From: Candidatus Babelota bacterium
GTDB taxonomy: Bacteria; Babelota; Babeliae; Babelales; Vermiphilaceae
Assembly (NCBI GenBank): GCA_029262595.1
Contig: JAJCZB010000065.1
Coordinates: 33,752 to 97,751, forward strand
Reading direction: 5' to 3'
DNA length: 64,000 nucleotides
The notes under the pieces are model-generated. The model did no database searches, had not been told where the DNA came from, and saw nothing but the letters and a program-made list of their open reading frames with translations. Positions 8,031-14,894 of the stretch are shown here, in pieces. The position numbers and the translations under genes are program-made. Each line of letters starts with the position of its first letter. The stretch's first letter is position 1.

Positions 8031-9284
8031 ATGAAAAAGAAATTTCTTTTGATGGCGTTTGCAGTAAGCATCATATTCAATAGCTATTCGGGAGATATCA
8101 GCTCTATGCATCACAAGCGATTCAATGAAGTGAGCTTTATCGAGATGCACAACATCTCTCGGTACTATGAAAGCGGATGGCCCTATCCATCGCCAACCGG
8201 TAATCAAAATCTTTCAGTCTCTCAAGCGCTGGAGTATTCCAAAGCGCACGGGGCAATTCTTTCGATAAAAATTCCTGCGCATTGGACGTTTGATTATGGA
8301 AATGGGAAGGGCAAAGGGCCGATCATGGCTGCGCACGGAATGTATCGCAGGACGTTTGATGATGATTACTTTGCAGACGGTAAAAACTTCATTCAAAATG
8401 CGATCCATGAAATTGATCAAGAGTTTGCGCGGCTTGCAACTATTCCGGGAGTTGCACAAGCGATTGCTCCCATGAAAAAAAAATATGATCAGTATAAAGG
8501 GATTGTTGATGGATATCTTTATTGGGAAAAACCCATTGCCGATATGGATCGCGTTGCGCGGCATGTTACTTTTGGTTCTGATGAGAAAGCTGCAATTGTA
8601 CCCTTTACTCCCTGCTTGGTAGATCCTTCTGCTCGTCCATATTTGCAGGTGCTTGCAGAAATAAAACAATTTTTAGATAACGATCGTGATCAGATGGTGA
8701 TACTAAAAATTGAAAATGTTACGTATGGCACTGATGATATCACACCGCTTTTTGCGCAGGCCGAGCTTACTGATTATATTCACAAACAAGATAAAAATGC
8801 GTTGTGGCCAACCATTGGTGAGCTCATTGCATCCAACAAGCGATTTGTTCCGTTTATTACGACGCACGTGCCGGAAGATAATCCGTATTTGAATGCAGAA
8901 AGTGATTTTATATGGCATACGGGTTGGAATTTTCAAACCAAAGCCGAATTACTCGCTGATCACACAGTGCCAACTGATAACCCAAATTATCATCGGTGGA
9001 TAACGGGTAAACCGATTGCAAATGCACTGTTTCGATTGCCGTGCCATCTTACGCAGGGCTTTGGCGGGCGCCCGGACTTAGCGGCACAAGTGAATACCAA
9101 AGAAGTGATAACGAAGCATATGGAAAATATCGGCGCAGGAAAGCCAACCTTTTTGGCAATTGATTTTATTGATATTGGTGATGGATTTGAAGTAGTGCGG
9201 CAATGGAATGCAGAAAACGATGACGCGCGTAACAATGATGAGCATTCTGTACAGATGATGTATAAGATGTTTTTCAGACAGTAA
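8031..9284 (+). CDS. Exported PI-PLC X-type (PLC-like) phosphodiesterase
   Basis: A 417-residue protein starting at ATG 8031, preceded by AGAGGAG; an upstream in-frame ATG (8010) lacks one. Residues 1-20 are a signal peptide. The mature protein fits the PLC-like TIM-barrel superfamily: FIEMHNISRY with H40, then IMAAHGMYRR with H102, at the positions of the two catalytic histidines of bacterial PI-PLC, followed by DQMVILKIEN and WPTIGELIASNKRFVPF, typical of PLC-X-domain proteins. No EF-hand or C2 domain is visible, so it is of the calcium-independent bacterial/PLCXD kind. The likely role is cleavage of a phospholipid or glycolipid outside the cell, potentially in a host. Substrate unknown. 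Confidence 0.75.
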   Translation: MKKKFLLMAFAVSIIFNSYSGDISSMHHKRFNEVSFIEMHNISRYYESGWPYPSPTGNQNLSVSQALEYSKAHGAILSIKIPAHWTFDYGNGKGKGPIMAAHGMYRRTFDDDYFADGKNFIQNAIHEIDQEFARLATIPGVAQAIAPMKKKYDQYKGIVDGYLYWEKPIADMDRVARHVTFGSDEKAAIVPFTPCLVDPSARPYLQVLAEIKQFLDNDRDQMVILKIENVTYGTDDITPLFAQAELTDYIHKQDKNALWPTIGELIASNKRFVPFITTHVPEDNPYLNAESDFIWHTGWNFQTKAELLADHTVPTDNPNYHRWITGKPIANALFRLPCHLTQGFGGRPDLAAQVNTKEVITKHMENIGAGKPTFLAIDFIDIGDGFEVVRQWNAENDDARNNDEHSVQMMYKMFFRQ

Positions 9285-9288
9285 TGTG

Positions 9289-9320
9289 AATGGCCGCGAG
9301 AAAAGATCTTGCGGCCATTT
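9289..9320 (+). terminator. Terminator after PLC-like gene (AATGGCC family)
   Basis: Stem AATGGCCGCGAG / CTTGCGGCCATT with an AAAAGAT loop, starting four bases after the stop codon. It has the same sequence family as the terminators at 7917 and 9857. The following T-run is short (TTTCT). Confidence 0.7.
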
Positions 9321-9335
9321 CTATTGCATAATCAG

Positions 9336-9445
9336 ACTTTTTGATTATTCTTATGCAATTATTAATTTTTTAAACACAGGGGTATTCATGAAAAAATTAT
9401 TACTTGCCGCATTACTTGTAACTGGCGGATTGCAAGCAGCCGATG
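9336..9445 (+). repeat. Direct repeat, copy 2 (leader plus signal-peptide code)
   Basis: Second copy of the ~110-bp sequence at 7770-7880: the same leader, CACAGGGG ribosome-binding region and the first ~19 codons with a few substitutions. It heads an intact gene with cargo. Confidence 0.85.
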
Positions 9446-9834
9446 GTGGTGAAGATGGGCGTCGCCCAGGAACGCCTCCTGCCGGACGCCCTGGCGCTGG
9501 AATGGATCAGCTTGCTGCTTTGCAGGCACTACTTGCTGCGCAACAAGGCGGTGCAGCTGGAGCAGATGTCCAGGATCTAGCAGAGTTAATTGCTGCGTTA
9601 GCGGTAGCTGGTGCGGCTGTGGATAGACATGTTGCCGACGGTCAGGGGCCTCTAGGCGTGCTTGAGATAGTGAGAGTATCGGTCGCTGCTGGCCCTTGTG
9701 GGCGCGCGGATTGTACTAGATGTGGAGCAGCTGCCGGTGGTACTACAGGTTCTCTTGAAGGCCAAGAAACCGAAAGTGCAGGTGGTGCCGCGGATTCTGA
9801 TTCAGATGGTGATAGTTCTGATAGCGGCGAATAA
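9388..9834 (+). CDS. Secreted Ala/Gly-rich protein with acidic Ser-Asp tail
   Basis: A 148-residue product starting at ATG 9388. A longer in-frame start at 9286 would read through the terminator of the preceding gene and is unlikely. Residues 1-18 are a signal peptide (MKKLLLAALLVTGGLQA). The mature part has a Gly/Pro-rich linker, an Ala/Leu-rich amphipathic stretch (~residues 38-75), a small cluster of cysteines (PCGRADCTRCG, three Cys) that could bind a metal, and a Ser/Asp/Gly-rich acidic end (DSDSDGDSSDSG). No family recognised. It is the cargo-bearing paralogue of the 23-residue ORF at 7823. Confidence 0.65.
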   Translation: MKKLLLAALLVTGGLQAADGGEDGRRPGTPPAGRPGAGMDQLAALQALLAAQQGGAAGADVQDLAELIAALAVAGAAVDRHVADGQGPLGVLEIVRVSVAAGPCGRADCTRCGAAAGGTTGSLEGQETESAGGAADSDSDGDSSDSGE

Positions 9835-9856
9835 ATAATTTCTGCATATAAATGTG

Positions 9857-9889
9857 AATGGCCATGAGAGAAATCTCGTGGCCATTTTT
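9857..9889 (+). terminator. Terminator (AATGGCC family), probably bidirectional
   Basis: Stem AATGGCCATGAGA / TCTCGTGGCCATT with a GAAA loop, followed by TTTTT. It lies between two convergent genes and can serve both strands. Same family as 7917 and 9289. Confidence 0.8.
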
Positions 9890-10217
9890 AATGCGTCGGG
9901 ATTACAACAGTGCTTGGATCGCCAATTAAGAGAGGCCGTTTGCGAGTGGCATACTTTTTAAGTTGCCACGCGGCAAATAAAATAATAATCACTCTTACTG
10001 CTTGGCGTGTATTAATGTTTCGAAGCGAAGCAATCTGGCGTACGATCGCATCCTTAAATTTTTGTGGGCAATCCGGGCCGCACTCTAAATAATCTTTTAC
10101 GAGCTCAGTTATATGCCGATAGCCGCGGGCAAATCGAAATGAGCTGGTTACCTTACTGGTAAGAAATAGTGGTGCGCTGAGTATGAGCAATGCCAAGGCG
10201 ATTGCTAATTTTTTCAT
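9888..10217 (-). CDS. Small membrane/secreted protein of unknown function
   Basis: A 109-residue product starting at ATG 10217, preceded by GGAAGGGA; an in-frame ATG seven codons upstream lies before that site and is less likely. Residues 1-22 form a signal peptide or anchor (KKLAIALALLILSAPLFLTS). The middle is basic with CGPDCPQKF containing two cysteines four residues apart, and residues ~75-92 are a second hydrophobic stretch (AVRVIIILFAAWQL). The architecture is an N-terminal signal, a loop with two Cys and a transmembrane helix, and a basic tail. This resembles the pre-membrane Cys loop in the 27-33 kb protein array, but sequence similarity is weak. Confidence 0.6.
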   Translation of the reverse strand: MKKLAIALALLILSAPLFLTSKVTSSFRFARGYRHITELVKDYLECGPDCPQKFKDAIVRQIASLRNINTRQAVRVIIILFAAWQLKKYATRKRPLLIGDPSTVVIPTH

Positions 10218-10388
10218 AATCCCTTCCCCCGGGTTCAATGCATTATTACAGATAGGCTAGCAAGAGAGGCGGTCATAACTCAATAAAAAGGGCTCTAAAG
10301 CAGCTTCCAGACTTGAAAAATGGCCTCAATCTGATACCCTAAATACTTCTTAAGTCCAATATATTTTTCCATTACAATAGGAGTTTCT

Positions 10389-12365
10389 ATGTTATTGCAG
10401 GATTATTTTCTGATTTTCGCGGGTACTGCCGTATGTGGATTATTGGTGGTTGTTGGGCTCATGGCTCGCATCGCATCCATAAAAGTAGACAATGAAAAAG
10501 CACGGCGTATTGCCCAGGCAATCAGTGAAGGTGCAATGGCATTTTTAGCTGAAGAATATCGATTAATTGTTGTAGCAGTAGCTGTAGTTGCTGGAATTCT
10601 TTCTTATTTCTTCTCTCCATTATCAGCTGCAGTATTTGCATGCGGATCGCTTGTTTCTCTGGTTACCGGTTTTCTTGGTATGAAAGCGGCAACCATGGCT
10701 AACGTGCGTACTACTATGGCAGCAAAAGATGGCGGCGAGCATGCTGCATTTTTAGTTGCGCTTTTTGGTGGTGGCGTTATGGGATTTGCAGTTGCAAGTT
10801 TTGGATTAATGGGCGTTGGATCACTTTTCTATCTTTTCTTTGATCGCCCAGACTTTATTATGCTGCTTACCAGCTTTGGCCTTGGGGGAAGTTTGGTAGC
10901 ATTCTTCGCTCGTATCGGTGGTGGTATTTATACGAAATCAGCTGATGTTGGCGCTGACTTGGTGGGTAAAGTAGAAGCAGGTATTCCAGAAGATGATCCG
11001 CGTAACCCAGCAGTAATCGCAGATAACGTAGGTGACTGCGTTGGTGATACTGCGGGAATGGGTGCTGATATTTATGAATCATATATTGGTGCACTTCTTT
11101 CTTCTATTATTTTAGCAATTGCTGCGTATGGCAATTCACTCCCATATGCAACGCTTCCATTAATGCTTTCTGTATTTGGATTAGGTGGCTCATTGCTTGG
11201 ATTGCTTTCTAACTTATTTATTAAAACAAATCCTGCAGCAATGCTTCGCAATGCGACTTATTTTGCAATCGCGTTTCTATTGATTGTTTCTTATTACTAT
11301 CTGCGCGTATTTGATTTAGAGCAACGACTGTATATCTCTATTTTCTTGGGATGTATCGCTGGCGTAGTAATCGGATTGATTACTGAGCACTATACAGGCG
11401 GTAAGCCAGTGGAAGAGGTAGCAAAAAGTTCTGAGTCTGGAGCAGCTACTAATTTGATTGAAGGGCTTTCAGTTGGTATGGAATCAACAGTAGCTCCGGT
11501 TATCATTTTGTCTGGCATTGTATTGGTCGCTCACGTTTATGGCGGTGGCCTTTTTGGTGTATCTCTTGCAGCAGTTTCAATGCTTGCAACAGTTGGTATT
11601 ACCATGACTGTTGATGCGTATGGGCCGATAGCAGATAATGCAGGCGGTATTGCTGAGATGGCTGGCTTTGATCCAAAAGTTCGTGCAATCACTGATAAGC
11701 TTGATGCGCTTGGAAATACTACTGCAGCGATGGGTAAAGGATTTGCAATTGGTTCAGCGCTTCTTACTGCATTGGCATTGTTTTCTGCATATGCGCTTGA
11801 GGCAGGAATTGCCGGCTTGAACTTGCTTGATCCAACAGTACTTGTTGGTATCTTCATTGGTGCAACTATACCGTTTATGATTTCTGCACTTACTATGCGT
11901 TCAGTGGGACGTGCAGCATTGCAGATGGTACTTGAAGTTCGCCGACAATTTAAAGAAATTGCGGGTCTCATGGAAGGTAAAGCGGAGCCGGATTACAAGC
12001 GATGCGTAATGATCAGTACAAAAGCTTCGTTGCGTGAAATGGTCTTGCCGGGAGTGATTACTGTTTCTCTGCCGATTTTAATGAAGTATACCCTGGGCGT
12101 GACTGCATTGGGCGGCTTTTTAGTTGGTGCAACGGTTGTGGGTGTATTAATGGCGCTTATGATGGCTAATGCTGGCGGTGCATGGGATAATGCTAAGAAG
12201 TATATCGAGGCAGGGCACTTAGGCGGTAAAGGATCAGAAGCGCATAAAGCGGCAGTAATTGGTGATACTGTTGGAGATCCATTTAAAGATACATCTGGCC
12301 CAGCATTGAATATTTTGATCAAATTAATGTCGATCGTATCATTGCTGCTTGTTTTAATTGGCTAA
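10389..12365 (+). CDS. hppA: K+-dependent-type membrane-bound pyrophosphatase
   Basis: A 658-residue polytopic protein (about 15-16 hydrophobic helices) that couples pyrophosphate hydrolysis to H+ or Na+ pumping. Signature DDPRNPAVIADNVGDCVGD lies near residues 203-221 (substrate/Mg binding), with further acidic motifs DAYGPIADNAGGIAEMAG and, at the C-terminus, GDTVGDPFKDTSGPALNIL. The K+-dependence site reads GNTTAA around residues 441-446. Alanine there marks the K+-dependent subfamily, whereas Lys (GNTTKA) marks the K+-independent one. Whether it pumps Na+ or H+ cannot be decided safely by eye. An energy-saving PPi-driven pump suits a host-dependent cell. AGGAG precedes the start, and a strong terminator follows. 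Confidence 0.95.
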   Translation: MLLQDYFLIFAGTAVCGLLVVVGLMARIASIKVDNEKARRIAQAISEGAMAFLAEEYRLIVVAVAVVAGILSYFFSPLSAAVFACGSLVSLVTGFLGMKAATMANVRTTMAAKDGGEHAAFLVALFGGGVMGFAVASFGLMGVGSLFYLFFDRPDFIMLLTSFGLGGSLVAFFARIGGGIYTKSADVGADLVGKVEAGIPEDDPRNPAVIADNVGDCVGDTAGMGADIYESYIGALLSSIILAIAAYGNSLPYATLPLMLSVFGLGGSLLGLLSNLFIKTNPAAMLRNATYFAIAFLLIVSYYYLRVFDLEQRLYISIFLGCIAGVVIGLITEHYTGGKPVEEVAKSSESGAATNLIEGLSVGMESTVAPVIILSGIVLVAHVYGGGLFGVSLAAVSMLATVGITMTVDAYGPIADNAGGIAEMAGFDPKVRAITDKLDALGNTTAAMGKGFAIGSALLTALALFSAYALEAGIAGLNLLDPTVLVGIFIGATIPFMISALTMRSVGRAALQMVLEVRRQFKEIAGLMEGKAEPDYKRCVMISTKASLREMVLPGVITVSLPILMKYTLGVTALGGFLVGATVVGVLMALMMANAGGAWDNAKKYIEAGHLGGKGSEAHKAAVIGDTVGDPFKDTSGPALNILIKLMSIVSLLLVLIG

Positions 12366-12390
12366 TATTTTCGCATATAAGTAATAGGAA

Positions 12391-12419
12391 GGGGCTCACA
12401 TTGTGAGTCCCTTTTTTTT
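12391..12419 (+). terminator. Rho-independent terminator after hppA
   Basis: GGGGCTCACA / TTGTGAGTCCC inverted repeat followed by a run of eight T, 26 bases after the hppA stop codon. Confidence 0.9.
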
Positions 12420-12496
12420 AACTCTTGCACCCGATCTTTTCGCTGTGATACGGTGAAGCAATCAAAGTGAACCATGGCGAGGGGTTAGGGGGACTT

Positions 12497-13741
12497 ATGG
12501 ATGGTTACGCTAGGCAGCTGCGCTCGTGTGCTGCCTTTCTTTTACTCTGTATGAATGCAAGTATCTTACCATTTCAACTCGGCATAGAGAATCTATCTGC
12601 TCCCGCGCGCAGAGCGCTTGTTGCTGATGGGGCGCTTGCTCCTCGAGTTGGTCTTATTAGTAATCAGACAGCGCTTGATCAATCAGGCAGGCGCACCGTT
12701 GACGTTTTAAAACAAGAAGGCATGCGCATCGCGTATATTCTTGCGCCTGAACACGGCTTTGATGGAAAGGCGCTCGCGGGCAAACCGATACGTAATGGTG
12801 TTGATGAAAAAACAGGCATTCCGATTGTAACGGTATATGGACGAGGCGGTGATTATACGATTGCCGGCAAACGAATTGATCCTGCCATTATGAAACAGTT
12901 GGATGCAGTGCTCTACGATATTCAAGATTCAGGCATGCGGCATTATACCTATATTTCTACATTATTGTGCGCGCTTGAAGCCGCGGCAGAGCATGGCAAG
13001 CCACTGTATGTTTTTGATCGCCCAAATTTGTTGGGGGGTAATATTGAGGGGCCGCTGGTAGATCCGGAACTCAAGTCGTTTATATCGATTGCTCCTATTG
13101 CCTTGCGACATGGGATGACAGTGGGAGAACTAGCGCGTTATTTTAATGCGCATGTTTTGCAAAAGCCAGCAGCTTTGCATGTAATTCCGCTTACTCATTT
13201 TAATCGTATTATGCGCGTTCCCTTTTTGAATGCGCTTTCTCCTAATTTGCCGACGCGGCAATCGGTCTATGGGTATAGTTTTTTAGGAATAGTGGGAGAA
13301 GTGAAACCCTTTCATGTAGGGGTTGGGTCTGAGCGGGCGTTTCAGGTGATTATGCTTCCTGATGCGTTATCATTTCCTTCGCTTGAATGGAGAAAGCTCT
13401 CTGCATTGCTCAAGGAATATGGCATTCACTCGTGCCATGAAACAATGCTCAAAAGAGATGAGCCACATACTGGGTTGCGTTTGAGCTTTCCCGACAACGC
13501 TCAATTTTCTTCGTTTGCACTTTTGATCAAGCTGCTCTCGTTTTTTAAAAAACGCGGTATTACTTTTTCTTTTTCACCTACCTTTGATAAAGCAGTTGGG
13601 ACTCCACTGCTCAGAAAATGGTGCCAGGGGGAGAGTTTGATTGATCCGTTAATCAATCAGGTGAAGGCAGACTTGCAAGGATTTTATAAAAAAGCTCAAG
13701 AGTGCTTCTTATATCACCCCCATCCAACGATTAAGACATAA
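12497..13741 (+). CDS. Exported NamZ-family (DUF1343) exo-beta-N-acetylmuramidase
   Basis: A 414-residue protein starting at ATG 12497, with AGGGGG upstream. Residues ~8-24 form a signal peptide. The remainder matches DUF1343/NamZ (GH171): VGLISNQTALDQSG, LAPEHGFDGK, DIQDSGMRHYTYISTL and DRPNLLGG with EGPLVDPEL. Members of the family remove terminal MurNAc from peptidoglycan fragments during wall recycling. No partner NagZ/NamA gene is adjacent. Length is normal. A role in remodelling or recycling the bacterium's own wall is inferred. The gene is bounded by terminators on both sides. Confidence 0.88.
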   Translation: MDGYARQLRSCAAFLLLCMNASILPFQLGIENLSAPARRALVADGALAPRVGLISNQTALDQSGRRTVDVLKQEGMRIAYILAPEHGFDGKALAGKPIRNGVDEKTGIPIVTVYGRGGDYTIAGKRIDPAIMKQLDAVLYDIQDSGMRHYTYISTLLCALEAAAEHGKPLYVFDRPNLLGGNIEGPLVDPELKSFISIAPIALRHGMTVGELARYFNAHVLQKPAALHVIPLTHFNRIMRVPFLNALSPNLPTRQSVYGYSFLGIVGEVKPFHVGVGSERAFQVIMLPDALSFPSLEWRKLSALLKEYGIHSCHETMLKRDEPHTGLRLSFPDNAQFSSFALLIKLLSFFKKRGITFSFSPTFDKAVGTPLLRKWCQGESLIDPLINQVKADLQGFYKKAQECFLYHPHPTIKT

Positions 13742-13763
13742 AAAGGGCGGGAAAATCCCGCCC
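13741..13763 (-). terminator. Terminator for the thioredoxin gene (minus strand)
   Basis: GGGCGGG / CCCGCCC stem with an AAAAT loop. Read on the minus strand it is followed by TTTTTA, fitting a terminator for the gene at 13796-14407. It overlaps the end of the convergent NamZ gene and may also act on that transcript. Confidence 0.75.
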
Positions 13764-13795
13764 CTCACGTTTATCACACCATCAACTCGTATGTA

Positions 13796-14407
13796 TTATG
13801 CGCCGAAGAATCCTTTAATCGCATCCACAACAGTAGTAAAAAATCCAACTATTTTCATGAAGATCATCATGACAATATTTTTAACCGCCTCAAATATTCG
13901 AACAAAAATATTTGGCTCTGCTGCAGGTGCAGGTGGAGCAACTTCCGCATCAACGACGATTTCTTCCATCATTGCCGGAGTGATCTCTGCAGACTGATCA
14001 TTCTGCGCGAGCTGGAAGTTTTTGCGGAGATTTTCTCGCAAGTGATCTTTAAAGGCCGGCATGTTTTGGACGCCAATCTCTTCAACTTTTTTATTTCCGC
14101 CTTCAAGGTATACAAAGGTAGGGACTCCAACGATGCCATTTTGCTTGCTGATGCCATCCAGCTTATCTACATCAACTTGTGCAAAGGCAACTTGCTCAAA
14201 TTCTTTCTCAGCTGCGAGCTCTTGATACGGCTGATTAATATTGTTACATACACTGCACCATCCGGCAGAAAACTCAACAACCATGTTTTTGTTATTTTTC
14301 ATTGCCTGCTGGAATTGTGTTTCATCTGCAATTTGAATGACTTTTGCTTGAATAGCAGCTCCAGAGAGTGCTGCAAGCAAAAGAGCATATGGTAATATAC
14401 GGTTCAT
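13796..14407 (-). CDS. Exported thioredoxin-like protein with hydrophobic amphipathic tail
   Basis: A 203-residue protein starting at ATG 14407, preceded by AGGAGAG. Residues 1-21 are a signal peptide. The thioredoxin fold spans ~residues 22-125, with active site WCSVC and the cis-proline loop VGVPTFVYL. After an Ala/Pro/Glu linker (~residues 140-160) comes a C-terminal segment of about 40 residues rich in Phe, Ile, Val, Met and Lys (IFVRIFEAVKNIVMMIF and GFFTTVVDAIKGFF) with no charge cluster. It looks like an amphipathic membrane-binding or membrane-inserting tail. The domain suggests disulfide exchange in the periplasm or outside. The tail is not part of the normal family. Confidence 0.82.
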   Translation of the reverse strand: MNRILPYALLLAALSGAAIQAKVIQIADETQFQQAMKNNKNMVVEFSAGWCSVCNNINQPYQELAAEKEFEQVAFAQVDVDKLDGISKQNGIVGVPTFVYLEGGNKKVEEIGVQNMPAFKDHLRENLRKNFQLAQNDQSAEITPAMMEEIVVDAEVAPPAPAAEPNIFVRIFEAVKNIVMMIFMKIVGFFTTVVDAIKGFFGA

Positions 14408-14855
14408 AAGGCTCTCCTTTTTTCGAGGTTTCTTTTTTCGCCTTGATTCTAGCACATATCAATTTCGCATATCAATCCAAATTTTCTGATAGATGTTAAA
14501 TATGGATTTGATCTCGTATGATTGACTCATAATGATTTATTTCAGTGGATTTGGATAGAGAAAACAATCTCTATCAGTTGTCCCAGGCGCGCCTTTGCAA
14601 GGGTTGCGGACTGCGTTGTTATTTTATTCAATAAGAAATAAAACGAGTGAGTTAATATTAAAAAAATGAAGAATAAGTTTTTCTAAAATCTTTTGTAAAA
14701 ACTGTTTGATTAAGCTTTTTTTACTGGTTACATTAATCTATGAACAGAGTTGTATAATTTTCTTATAGTCACATTTTCCAAAATCCATTTAAGTGCGTTT
14801 GGTTGTGGGATGCAACCTAAAAAAGAGAGCCGTTGAGAAATAACCGGAGGGGATA
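14408..14855. other. AT-rich intergenic region upstream of nrdAB
   Basis: A ~450-base region without a convincing gene. It contains a weak hairpin (GATAGAG at 14554 / CTCTATC at 14569, no T tract), a GC-richer patch near 14580-14620 and, close to nrdA, a possible promoter. I do not see tRNA-like structure. The length suggests nrdAB regulatory sequence, but I recognise no NrdR box with confidence. Confidence 0.5.
14728..14758 (+). promoter_or_regulatory. Putative sigma-70 promoter for nrdAB
   Basis: A perfect -10 hexamer TATAAT at 14753-14758 with TTACAT at 14728-14733 as a possible -35, 19 bases apart (longer than the usual 17). It would give a leader of about 120 bases including the short ORF at 14856. 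Confidence 0.4.
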
Positions 14856-14894
14856 ATGCACCCCAAAATAAAAAAAAGGATGTTTTATGAGTAA
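14856..14894 (+). CDS. 12-codon leader ORF overlapping the nrdA start
   Basis: ATG 14856 follows a strong CCGGAGGGG and opens a frame for MHPKIKKRMFYE. Its TAA stop (14892-14894) lies inside the first three codons of nrdA (start 14887), an overlap of eight bases. This arrangement favours translational coupling or a leader peptide that tunes nrdA translation. The peptide itself is unlikely to have a stable function. Confidence 0.4.
   Translation: MHPKIKKRMFYE

Noticed and set aside
14554..14575. Hairpin GATAGAG/CTCTATC as a terminator or riboswitch element
   Set aside because: Seven weak base pairs, no T tract and no conserved aptamer features.
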